From Desulfovibrio sp. (GTDB lineage: Bacteria; Desulfobacterota; Desulfovibrionia; Desulfovibrionales; Desulfovibrionaceae): a stretch of DNA of 63,923 nt. Below the pieces are notes generated by a model that made no database searches, was not told the origin of the DNA, and worked only from the letters and a program-made list of their open reading frames with translations. The translations under genes and the position numbers were made by a program. The stretch spans positions 1 through 63,923 of the forward strand of contig JAITGC010000099.1 in the NCBI GenBank assembly GCA_031280915.1, given 5' to 3'. Below, in pieces: positions 1-7,940 of this stretch (its first letter is position 1; every line of letters starts with the position of its first letter).

Positions 1-220
1 CGGCGGAGCGCTGCCAAAGTGCCTTTGTCAACGCTCTCAGGGCATTTCATCCTTGAAATGCCCTCAGAGTGATGACAAACCCCGCAAAGCCGGGTTTTGT
101 AAAGGCACGCCCGCTTCGGGGCCTTGCGGCGCAAGTGAATTGCGCCTGCCACTCGCGGCGGAGCGCTGCCAAAGTGCCTTTGTCAACGCTCTCAGGGCAT
201 TTCACCCCTGAAATGCCCTG
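1..220 (+). repeat. Direct repeats of a hairpin-rich intergenic element (A-family variant)
   Basis: Bases 1-65 and 156-220 are nearly identical direct repeats. Each ends in a hairpin with arms AGGGCATTTCA and TGAAATGCCCT. The second copy continues into GGCGGCGGGGCG, the same junction that follows the leading hairpin of the A elements elsewhere in the window. Between the copies lies another short hairpin, GGCGCAA with TTGCGCC. The last bases of the second copy form the 3-prime end of the minus-strand gene that stops at 192. No other gene is seen in 1-191. Confidence 0.75.
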
Positions 221-1547
221 GCGGCGGGGCGGTGGAATGAGACAGGTAGACAAGTTCCTCCGCCGGGGCGATCAGTTCCTCCAGTAAGCCCCCTCCTTGC
301 ATCGGCTGCCCGAAAAGCGCCGCCTGTTGCTCGTCAAGGCCACGCCTGTCCACTGCCCTGGGCAAGGAAGAGACGAGGGTCTGGGCCAGGCGGAAAGCCA
401 GAAGCCAACCCTCCGCTCCGGGAAAAAAGAGATCAGCCGCCCGCGTGAACCCTTTCCGCGCCGTATGCCAGTATTCCAGCGCCGCCTCGCTGGGGACAAG
501 AGAAGCCGCTGTGCACAACGCCGCGTGCAAACTGTTCAGGGCAGCGCCCGGCAGACCGGCGCGCCAGCCGGCGAGCCAGGGAGTACGGACAAAAAAAAGC
601 CTGTGTTGCAACGCCAGGCGCAAAAGGGCATGGCTCCGCCTCAGGGCCGAAAGCAACGGGGCGTTTTCCCTGGTATCCGGCCAAGACGGACGAACTCGCC
701 GCAGATCCCATTGCCGGACAAGGGTGCAAGCGGGCTTTGCCGGCACCAGTACGCCCACCACAGCGGCCAGCCAGGCGTTGGCTTCCGGGCTGTGGGGTGT
801 TTCCAGATGCGAATAGCTCAGCGCATAGCGCCCCAAACCGTATCTTCCGCTGACAGCAAGAGGCTGCCCCGCCAAAAAATCCGCCGAAAGATTAACGCCG
901 TACACCTCTTGCCAATGGGCGAAAATATGCTTCGGTATGCGTCTGAAGGACATGTCGGCGATACAAAAATCTCTGTCCGGCTCGCTGTAATCCGCCAGCA
1001 CCGACACAGCCGCGCTCCCGCCGTTTTCCATCTCGAAACGGCCGGGCCACCATACGGGCAGGCTCAGGCAGCCCTGCCGCACACCCTTTCGCAAAAGACC
1101 CGGCGGGACAAATTCGTTTTCCGCCCTCATGCGCGCCAGAACATGGCCGGAAATCAGATGGTGCAGCCGTTCGGCGTAAACGGCCCGGCGCAAGGGGCAT
1201 ATTTGCAGGCCCTGTTCCTTTGGCTCGTGGCTCAGGGCAAGACCCGCGCCGCCGCAAAAGCCCAGATAGCTCCCGCCGCGTTCCACAAAGAAGCGCACGG
1301 CTTCCCGGCCTCTTTCACCCAGGGCAAGAGCCTTGCGCCGCGCGCTGCCGCCGGGGACGAGCAAGAGAGACGCCTGCTCCGGCTTGCCTAAAAGCGCTCC
1401 ATCGGCTATGTCTTTGGCCTTGAGCAAACGACAGGACAGCCCCAGGGACATCATGGCCCGCCAGGCCATCAGCCCCCAGATATGGGAGGCGTCCCAGAGA
1501 ATGTGAACCACCGGGCTTTGTTCCGGGGTATTTTCCGCGGCAATCAT
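192..1547 (-). CDS. Biotin-protein-ligase N-terminal-like / class I glutamine amidotransferase-fold protein
   Basis: About 451 residues. The N-terminal third resembles the BPL_N family, a glutamine-amidotransferase-like fold: a strand ending LLLVPGG near residues 61-67 and the nucleophile-elbow motif GFCGGAG with a candidate catalytic Cys at 98. The rest is unrecognised and Arg/Leu/Ala-rich. The reading frame runs open upstream to a TTG at 1604, but the ATG at 1547 follows a run of Gs and leaves only 37 bases to the divergent valS start, so I prefer it. The C-terminal tail after about residue 440 is encoded by the intergenic repeat that ends at 220, so the original stop may have been lost. 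Substrate is unknown; the fold call is moderately sure and the function is not. Confidence 0.7.
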   Translation of the reverse strand: MIAAENTPEQSPVVHILWDASHIWGLMAWRAMMSLGLSCRLLKAKDIADGALLGKPEQASLLLVPGGSARRKALALGERGREAVRFFVERGGSYLGFCGGAGLALSHEPKEQGLQICPLRRAVYAERLHHLISGHVLARMRAENEFVPPGLLRKGVRQGCLSLPVWWPGRFEMENGGSAAVSVLADYSEPDRDFCIADMSFRRIPKHIFAHWQEVYGVNLSADFLAGQPLAVSGRYGLGRYALSYSHLETPHSPEANAWLAAVVGVLVPAKPACTLVRQWDLRRVRPSWPDTRENAPLLSALRRSHALLRLALQHRLFFVRTPWLAGWRAGLPGAALNSLHAALCTAASLVPSEAALEYWHTARKGFTRAADLFFPGAEGWLLAFRLAQTLVSSLPRAVDRRGLDEQQAALFGQPMQGGGLLEELIAPAEELVYLSHSTAPPPGHFRGEMP

Positions 1548-1584
1548 GTCCCCCACTATTGCCGCTTTACATGGAGAAAGCAAG

Positions 1585-4248
1585 ATGGCGGAACCGCTCC
1601 CCAAAGGCTATGAACCCAAAGACGTTGAAGCCCGTTGGCGCAAACACTGGGAAGAGACCCGCGTTTTTACGCCGGATCCCGGCGGCCCCGGCGAGGCCTT
1701 TTCTATCGTCATACCGCCTCCCAACGTCACCGGAGCGCTGCATATAGGCCATGCCCTCAACCTCACCCTTATAGACGCGCTCTGCCGCCATGCCCGGCAA
1801 AAGGGCAAAAACGTGCTGTGGATTCCCGGCACGGACCACGCCGGCATAGCCACACAAAATGTGGTGGAACGCGCTCTGGCCCATGAGGGAAAAAATCGCC
1901 GGGACCTCGGGCGCGAAGCCTTTGTGGAGCGCGTCTGGACCTGGAAAGAGGACTACGGCAACCGTATTCTCGACCAAATCAAGGCCCTCGGCGCTTCAGT
2001 GGACTGGAGCCGCCTGCGCTTCACCATGGACGAAGGGCTTTCCGCCGCCGTCCGTAAGGTTTTTGTGCGGCTCTATGATGAGGGCCTCATTTACAAGGGC
2101 AAGTATATCATCAACTGGTGTTCGCGCTGCCATACGGCCCTGGCCGACGACGAGGTGGAGCACGAACAGCGGAGAGGCAGACTCTGGCGGGTGCGCTATC
2201 ATCTTGCAGACGGCTCCGACTCCATTGTCGTCGCCACCACGCGGCCGGAAACCATCCCCGGCGATACGGCGGTCTGCGTTCACCCCGACGACGAGCACTA
2301 TCAACGTGTTATCGGCAAAACCGTCCTCGTGCCCGTACTCGGACGCGAAATTCCCGTCATCGCGGATGCCTATGTGGACAGGGAATTCGGCACCGGCGCG
2401 CTGAAAGTGACTCCCTGCCACGACCACAACGACTGGATGCTGGGCAACAAGCATCATCTCCAATTCATCCAGGCCATAGATGAAAACGGCCTCATGACCA
2501 GCGAGGCCGGCCCGTACGCCGGCCTCGCCAAAGACGCCTGCCGGAAAAAAATTGTGGCCGACATTGAAGCAGCCGGGGATTTGGCAGGCAGCGAAGATAT
2601 GGAGCACGCCGTAGGGCATTGCTACCGCTGCCGTACGGTGGTGGAACCGCATGTCTCCGAGCAATGGTTTGTGGCTGCCACGAAACTGGCGCCGGCCGCG
2701 CGTGCCGCCATACCGGAACTGACACGAATTTACCCCGAATCCTGGATAAAAACCTGGAATCATTGGCTGGACAATATCCGCGATTGGTGCATCAGCCGCC
2801 AGATATGGTGGGGGCACCGCATCCCGGCCTGGACATGCCCCGCCTGCGGCCAACTGACTGTGGCCGAAGACGCGCCTTCGGCCTGCAAGACATGCGGCGC
2901 CAACGGCCTGATACAGGAAGATGACGTTCTGGACACCTGGTTTTCCTCCGCCCTGTGGCCTTTTTCCACCATGGGCTGGCCGGAAAAAACAGAGGATCTG
3001 GAGCACTGGTATCCGACATCCGTGCTGGTGACCGGCTTTGACATTCTCTTTTTCTGGGTGGCCCGCATGATGATGATGGGGCTGCATTTCATGAGCAAAC
3101 CGCCCTTCAGGCACGTGTATCTTCACGCCCTTGTACGCGACGCCGAGGGGCGAAAAATGTCCAAATCCACAGGCAATGTCATTGATCCGCTGGTCATGAT
3201 AGACAAATACGGCTGCGACGCCCTGCGCTTCACCCTTACGGCCTTTGCCGCCATGGGCAGGGACATCCGCCTGTCCGAAGAACGTATTGAAGGCTACCGC
3301 CATTTTGTGAACAAATTGTGGAACGCCGCGCGCTTTGCCCTTATCCATCTTGAGGACATGCCGGCAGAAATCACCCTTGACAACGTGAGCGGCTTGCACA
3401 ACCAGTGGTTGCTGCACCGCCTGGAGGCCGTCAAGAAGGGCATGGACGGGGCCTTTGCCGAATACCGCTTCAACGACGCGGCCCAATTGGGCTACAAATT
3501 CCTGTGGAATGAATTCTGCGACTGGCACCTGGAACTTATTAAACCGGATTTGCAGTCACAGGACACGGAGCGCGTCAAGACCGCCAAGTATGTACTCTGG
3601 CTCACCCTGCGCGAAACGCTTGTTCTGCTTCACCCCATCATGCCTTTTGTGACGGCGGAAATCTGGCAAAGTCTGCCGGCCGCCGGCCAGGTCACGGACA
3701 TAGCAACAGAAGCCTGGCCCACGGCCCGACCCGGTTGTGTGCGCGAAAATGAAGCGCGCCGTATGGAATTTATTCAAGAAATCATAGTGGCGACGCGTAC
3801 CATCAAGGCGGAATTGAACATAGCACCCACGCGGAAAACCGCTCTGCTCATCCATCCTGTGGACGAGCGACAGGCCGCGCTGCTGGAAGCCTGCCGCGAG
3901 ATGATCATCGCGCTGGCCCGCCTGGAATCCCTGCGCATCGACTCGCCGGCCGACGCGCCAAAAGCCTCGGCATCCGCCGTGGTGCAAGGCTGTCAAGTGA
4001 TTATGCCCCTCAGGGGCGCTGTTGACCTGGCAAGCGAACTGTCCCGCCTGGACAAGGAACTGCTCAAGGTGGAAAAAGATCTCACGGCTGCCGACAAAAA
4101 ACTCCACAATGAAAGCTTCATTGAACGCGCGCCGGAGGAAGTGGTGCGGCGTGAACGGGACAACGCCGCAAGGCTGCGGGATGCCAGAGAAAAACTGCTG
4201 GCCCTGCGGCAACGGTTCGCCGAGGCGCTCATGGACGGGGAAGAATGA
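1585..4248 (+). CDS. valS: Valine--tRNA ligase
   Basis: Cytoplasmic class I aminoacyl-tRNA synthetase of about 887 residues that charges tRNA-Val. The HIGH signature (PPNVTGALHIGH) lies at about residues 45-56 and KMSKS at 524-528. Between them is the CP1 editing region, with an ATTRPETIPGDTAV stretch that removes misactivated threonine. Cys pairs near the middle (CPACG, CKTCG) look like a zinc ribbon. A charged coiled-coil tail fills the last 70 residues. An in-frame ATG exists at 1546, but the ATG at 1585 is preceded by GGAGAAAG and begins the conserved MAEPLPKGYEP sequence. Length and motif order are normal for the family. Confidence 0.97.
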   Translation: MAEPLPKGYEPKDVEARWRKHWEETRVFTPDPGGPGEAFSIVIPPPNVTGALHIGHALNLTLIDALCRHARQKGKNVLWIPGTDHAGIATQNVVERALAHEGKNRRDLGREAFVERVWTWKEDYGNRILDQIKALGASVDWSRLRFTMDEGLSAAVRKVFVRLYDEGLIYKGKYIINWCSRCHTALADDEVEHEQRRGRLWRVRYHLADGSDSIVVATTRPETIPGDTAVCVHPDDEHYQRVIGKTVLVPVLGREIPVIADAYVDREFGTGALKVTPCHDHNDWMLGNKHHLQFIQAIDENGLMTSEAGPYAGLAKDACRKKIVADIEAAGDLAGSEDMEHAVGHCYRCRTVVEPHVSEQWFVAATKLAPAARAAIPELTRIYPESWIKTWNHWLDNIRDWCISRQIWWGHRIPAWTCPACGQLTVAEDAPSACKTCGANGLIQEDDVLDTWFSSALWPFSTMGWPEKTEDLEHWYPTSVLVTGFDILFFWVARMMMMGLHFMSKPPFRHVYLHALVRDAEGRKMSKSTGNVIDPLVMIDKYGCDALRFTLTAFAAMGRDIRLSEERIEGYRHFVNKLWNAARFALIHLEDMPAEITLDNVSGLHNQWLLHRLEAVKKGMDGAFAEYRFNDAAQLGYKFLWNEFCDWHLELIKPDLQSQDTERVKTAKYVLWLTLRETLVLLHPIMPFVTAEIWQSLPAAGQVTDIATEAWPTARPGCVRENEARRMEFIQEIIVATRTIKAELNIAPTRKTALLIHPVDERQAALLEACREMIIALARLESLRIDSPADAPKASASAVVQGCQVIMPLRGAVDLASELSRLDKELLKVEKDLTAADKKLHNESFIERAPEEVVRRERDNAARLRDAREKLLALRQRFAEALMDGEE

Positions 4249-4300
4249 AAACCGCCGCCGCTCGTCCCGCCCTGGAGAACAATTTCAGGGAAAAAGTTTC

Positions 4301-4329
4301 TTGACAGGCGGCCTCCGGCAATATTATGT
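4301..4329 (+). promoter_or_regulatory. Sigma-70-like promoter for tRNA-Gly/tRNA-Cys
   Basis: TTGACA at 4301-4306, a 17-base spacer, then TTATGT at 4324-4329, ending 15 bases before the tRNA. The -35 is a perfect consensus. Confidence 0.6.
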
Positions 4330-4343
4330 AGTCAAGTCCCAAG

Positions 4344-4422
<79 letters not shown>

Positions 4423-4424
4423 CC

Positions 4425-4498
<74 letters not shown>

Positions 4499-4510
4499 AA
4501 AGAACATAAC

Positions 4511-4587
4511 AGCCGAATTTAAGATAGCCCAAAATGTCTCGGAACACGGCAAAACAAGAGAAGGACTATCTGGATTCGGCTTTTTTT
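4511..4587 (+). terminator. Rho-independent terminator after the tRNA pair
   Basis: Outer arms AGCCGAAT and ATTCGGCT, with inner AAGATAG/CTATCT pairing separated by a small mismatch, are followed directly by seven T residues at 4581-4587. The loop is unusually long, about 36 bases. Confidence 0.7.
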
Positions 4588-4601
4588 GTCTTCAACTCAT
4601 G

Positions 4602-4630
4602 TCATAAATCGGCCAATGGCCGATTTATGA
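4602..4630. other. Perfect 29-base palindrome
   Basis: Arms TCATAAATCGGCCA and TGGCCGATTTATGA are exact reverse complements around one central A. It sits just past the tRNA terminator with no T-run on either side. It could be a protein-binding site or the remnant of a mobile element end. Confidence 0.6.
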
Positions 4631-4705
4631 AGACCGCTCCGCCACATCGGCAACGCTGAAGTTGCCACACAACAGCAAACCGACCGAGGGAAAAGGCGAA
4701 CAACC

Positions 4706-4827
4706 AGAGCGATTTCACTTTGAAATTGCTCTGGCGGCGGGGCGAACGTCTCGCCGCTCACTGCCAAGGCGTAGGCGAAATTTACTTTCGCCGTTAAGCG
4801 CCGCAGCAAGTGTCAAAGTTAATCTGC
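4706..4827 (+). repeat. A-family intergenic repeat, copy A2
   Basis: Begins with the hairpin AGAGCGATTTCA/TGAAATTGCTCT, then a GC-rich segment with a GGCGAAA/TTTCGCC hairpin, and ends in AGTGTCAAAGTTAATCTGCT. It matches copies at 9313 and 12602 almost base for base. The 4499-5194 interval otherwise holds a terminator, a palindrome, a promoter and about 230 bases of leader without a recognised gene. Confidence 0.85.
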
Positions 4828-4930
4828 TCTATAAGGATGCCAAATTCAGGGCCAGGGGGCGAAAGATAATGAGCCGACGGATGAGACCCCCTGCCTGTCA
4901 AGGCCACGCAAAAATATTCCTTTTTTTAAA

Positions 4931-4966
4931 AATGAACTTGACATTCATTTTCGTGAAATCTAATGT
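4931..4966 (+). promoter_or_regulatory. Promoter with overlapping metal-regulator-like operator, iron operon
   Basis: TTGACA at 4938-4943, a 17-base spacer and TAATGT at 4961-4966 form a good sigma-70 promoter. The -35 is enclosed by the inverted repeat AATGAA (4931-4936) and TTCATT (4944-4949), so a repressor bound there would block polymerase. Almost the same sequence surrounds the -35 of the P1B ATPase operon near 48117. Fur is the obvious candidate for an iron-uptake operon, but that is inference. Confidence 0.6.
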
Positions 4967-5194
4967 TGATGAAAACTAATGATCACCACTCCAAAAACCG
5001 TGATTACGCGAGAAGACACCGCGCCGCAAGCGGACAAAAACAGAAATATGCAAAAGCGGACGCTGACGGCCCTCGACGGCAAAGATACTTCTTGTGAATA
5101 AAACAGGGCTGCCGGAGGGAAAAATTTTGTGCGGACCCTATTTTTTGAAGCAGCTTGTTCCAGCAGGCGCAACAGCGGATTGGCAGAGGATTCT

Positions 5195-5827
5195 ATGAAA
5201 TTCGTGTACGGATGCATTGTTGTGACCATGCTTCTCTGTTCTTCATCTGCTCTGGCCGGAGTATCTTTGCCCGCTCCGCAACAGGCCGGGGGCATGGGAC
5301 TGTTCGAAGCGCTCAAAAAACGCTCTTCCGCCACCGGCGGAGATTTCTCTCTTGCCGAGGTAACGCGGGAAGAACTTTCCACCATTCTCTGGGCGGCCAG
5401 CGGCCTAAACAGGGGCGACAAAGGATGGACTGTCCCCATGTGGCGCGGCGTGCCGCCGTATTGCCGGGTGTATGTGGCAGCCAATGACGGGATCTTCCTG
5501 TACGACTGGAAAAACCACAGTCTTGAAAAAATCTCCAATGAAAACATCAAGGGCAAAATCGGCAAACAGTCTTTTGTCAAAAAAGCCTACTATGTTCTGA
5601 TTTTCGTTTCCGATGCGGAAATCCTGTCCCAGTTCAACAGCACTGACATCACCCGCGACTTCAGCCATGCGGCTGTGGGGGCCATGACGCAGAATGTCTA
5701 TCTGGCCTGCGCCGCACTGCAAATCGGCACACGGTATATACACGCCATAAATGTTGATGAAATTGTCCGGGCGCTGGAACTGCCGCAAGGGGATATCCCC
5801 ATCGCCCTCATGCTCCTCGGAAAATAA
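5195..5827 (+). CDS. Secreted nitroreductase-like (SagB-type fold) protein
   Basis: 210 residues with an N-terminal signal peptide (MKFVYGCIVVTMLL...ALA). The mature part resembles SagB/nitroreductase-family proteins: GLFEALKKRSS, then a LSTILWAASGLNR stretch and a C-terminal AVGAMTQNVYLACAALQIGTRY helix. The usual FMN-contacting RRSxR is reduced to KKRSSA, so cofactor binding is uncertain. I chose the ATG at 5195 (AGAGGA upstream) because it gives a clean signal peptide; a GTG at 5129 with GGAGGG upstream would add 22 residues. It is first in the iron operon, 26 bases before the FTR1 gene. A related protein lies at 22821-23429. Role in iron handling, perhaps redox, is inferred from position only. 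Confidence 0.65.
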   Translation: MKFVYGCIVVTMLLCSSSALAGVSLPAPQQAGGMGLFEALKKRSSATGGDFSLAEVTREELSTILWAASGLNRGDKGWTVPMWRGVPPYCRVYVAANDGIFLYDWKNHSLEKISNENIKGKIGKQSFVKKAYYVLIFVSDAEILSQFNSTDITRDFSHAAVGAMTQNVYLACAALQIGTRYIHAINVDEIVRALELPQGDIPIALMLLGK

Positions 5828-5853
5828 CTCTCAAGCCCGCAAGGAATGCCGCC

Positions 5854-7083
5854 GTGACAACGCTCCATATATTGGAAAAGAAATTCATATTCATATCATT
5901 TGTACTCGTTCTGGCTCTGTGCGCCGCGATTCCTCTCTCCGCTGAAACGGCGCAAAAAAGAATCTATGCCAATTGGAACGAAATAGCGCATGAAATGGCC
6001 GTTCTCCTGGACAAATCTTATGAGGCATATTTTCGTAAGGATGTTGAAACCGCGAAAAATCTGGTCAATGAGGCATACTTCGGCTTCTACGAAAAAGAAG
6101 GCTTCGAGCGTACCGTCATGACGTATATTTCCGGCAAGCGCGGTTCGCACATAGAATACCAGTTCCTGACCATCAAATCACTGATGACTGAGGGCACGCC
6201 CAACAAGGAAGTTCGCGCCGCCCTTGATTATGTGATCAAATTGCTGCGGGAAGACGCCGACAGTCTTGACGGCAAAGAAGGGAAAAGCCGTGTCAGCGTT
6301 TTTCTCGCCTCATTGATGATTATTCTGCGCGAAGGGCTTGAGGCGATCCTCGTTGTCGCGGCAATGGCGGCCTACCTGACGCGATCCGGCAATACAGCGC
6401 AAACACGGATGGTCTACTTTGGTTCCGCCCTGGCCATTGTCGCCAGTATCGCCGCCGCTTTCGCCATGCAAAAAATCTTTCAGGTCAGCGGGGCCAATCA
6501 GGAAATAATTGAGGGCGTCTCCATGCTGCTGGCCTCAGTGGTGCTTTTCTTTGTCAGCAACTGGATGTTCTCGAAGGCGGAAGCCGAGGCATGGAAGAAC
6601 TACATACAGGGCAAGGTGCAGAGCGCGGTTGAAACGGGCAGCGGCATCGCCCTCGGTGCGGCCGCCTTTCTGGCCGTATTTCGTGAAGGGGCTGAAACCA
6701 TCTTGTTCTATCAGGCCATGCTGGCGGACGTGCAATCCGAAACAGATGTGGTATGGGGCGGGCTGGGCGTGGGCTGCGTTGTCCTGGCCGGCATTTTCAT
6801 GGTGATACGCTATGGTTCGCTCAAGCTCCCATTAAAGCCCTTCTTTATGGGAACCAGCGCACTCATGTATGTCCTGAGCGTCGCCTTTGCTGGCGGCGGT
6901 ATCAAAGAATTGCAGGAAGGCGACCTTGTCGGCGTGACCCCTGTGAATTTTATCCCTTCCGTTGACCTGCTCGGAATCTACCCGACCGTGGAGACTCTGC
7001 TCCCGCAGACGGCGCTGGTGTTGCTTGTTCTCGCCTCAATCATTCGCTGCCGGGCCAAATCAAAGGGCGCAAAGGAGGGGTAA
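5854..7083 (+). CDS. FTR1-family iron permease
   Basis: About 409 residues with a GTG start 7 bases after AAGGAA. An N-terminal hydrophobic segment and a helical extracytoplasmic region (to about residue 140) precede a seven-helix-type permease domain. Both hallmark iron-binding motifs are present: REGLE at about 159-163 and REGAE at about 277-281, each in a membrane helix. Family members move iron across the inner membrane. Adjacent P19, DUF2318, ABC permease and ATPase genes give the same order as Campylobacter cj1658-cj1663 and relate to E. coli FetMP/Fet systems. It is expected to work with the P19 protein encoded next. Confidence 0.92.
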   Translation: MTTLHILEKKFIFISFVLVLALCAAIPLSAETAQKRIYANWNEIAHEMAVLLDKSYEAYFRKDVETAKNLVNEAYFGFYEKEGFERTVMTYISGKRGSHIEYQFLTIKSLMTEGTPNKEVRAALDYVIKLLREDADSLDGKEGKSRVSVFLASLMIILREGLEAILVVAAMAAYLTRSGNTAQTRMVYFGSALAIVASIAAAFAMQKIFQVSGANQEIIEGVSMLLASVVLFFVSNWMFSKAEAEAWKNYIQGKVQSAVETGSGIALGAAAFLAVFREGAETILFYQAMLADVQSETDVVWGGLGVGCVVLAGIFMVIRYGSLKLPLKPFFMGTSALMYVLSVAFAGGGIKELQEGDLVGVTPVNFIPSVDLLGIYPTVETLLPQTALVLLVLASIIRCRAKSKGAKEG

Positions 7084-7153
7084 TTCCGGTTCATCTCTAT
7101 GTGTTTTCAGTCACATTCCATTCACCTACAACGTTTCGATGGAGGTTTTCATT

Positions 7154-7777
7154 ATGATGCAGAATTTTGTTCGCAAACTGCTTGTTCTGGCGGGTGTTCT
7201 TTCCCTTTCCCTGGCGGCCGCCTCGGCCAATGCGGCGGAAACTCCCTTGGGCATGGGAGCGCTTGGCGCCAAGGCCGCGCCCGCTCCCGGCTCCGACGAA
7301 GCCAAGGGGTTTAAAGAATACCCCTTGGGAGACGAACATAAAGTCGGCCCCCTGGCCATTGCCGGCGTCTATTTCCAGCCCGTCGACATGGAACCGGCGG
7401 GCGCATCCGGCCTGCCCGCCTCCCAGTCCGACATGCACCTCGAAGCGGACATCAAAGCCGCTGAAGGCAACAAGCTCGGCTACGGAGCGGGCGACTTCGT
7501 GCCCAATCTGACCGTCAGATACAAGGCGCAAAAGCAAGGCGGCAGCAAAGTTATCGAAGGGAACATGATGCCCATGAGCGCTTCCGACGGCCCGCATTAC
7601 GGCAGCAATGTGAAGCTTGACGGCCCCGGCAGATACAAAATCACTTTCATCGTTGAAAGCCCGGAAAAGCAGAATTATCTGCTGCATGTGGACAAGGAGA
7701 CCGGCGTCCCCGGCAGGTTCTGGAAAGAACCCATAACGGTTTCCTGGGACTTTGATTTCGTGCCCAGAGCTTGGTAG
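7154..7777 (+). CDS. Periplasmic P19/Tp34-family iron-transport protein
   Basis: 207 residues, preceded by GGAGG 8 bases from the ATG. A signal peptide ends near ASANA-A at about residue 27. The mature protein carries the His/Met/Glu pattern of P19 copper/iron sites: VDMEP, SDMHLEAD, DGPHYG and HVDKETG. P19 proteins are periplasmic, often dimeric, beta-sandwich metal binders needed for growth on low iron, and hand iron to the FTR1-type permease. The upstream gene is exactly such a permease. Names used in other species include p19, fetP and tpd. Confidence 0.92.
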   Translation: MMQNFVRKLLVLAGVLSLSLAAASANAAETPLGMGALGAKAAPAPGSDEAKGFKEYPLGDEHKVGPLAIAGVYFQPVDMEPAGASGLPASQSDMHLEADIKAAEGNKLGYGAGDFVPNLTVRYKAQKQGGSKVIEGNMMPMSASDGPHYGSNVKLDGPGRYKITFIVESPEKQNYLLHVDKETGVPGRFWKEPITVSWDFDFVPRAW

Positions 7778-7940
7778 ATTTTTCCGTAAACGTTCCGTCC
7801 GCCGCGTCTGGGGCTGACGGAACGTTTCAACCGGAGGCGGAGCGCTCGCAATGCGGCCGGAAACGGCCGGGCGAAGACTCTGCCTCCGGTTGCGAAAATC
7901 GTGAACCGCATGGGAATCGCCCGCGACGTCGGAGAACATC

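Noticed and set aside
297..1391. 364-residue plus-strand ORF opposite the amidotransferase-like gene
   Set aside because: Arg/Pro/Gln-rich shadow translation with no motif; the minus-strand frame has family motifs.
1996..3528. 510-residue minus-strand ORF inside valS
   Set aside because: Lies antisense to conserved synthetase motifs; composition typical of a shadow frame.
5129..5194. Longer N terminus for the iron-operon nitroreductase-like protein (GTG with GGAGGG)
   Set aside because: It would place 22 residues before a clean signal peptide; kept only as an alternative.
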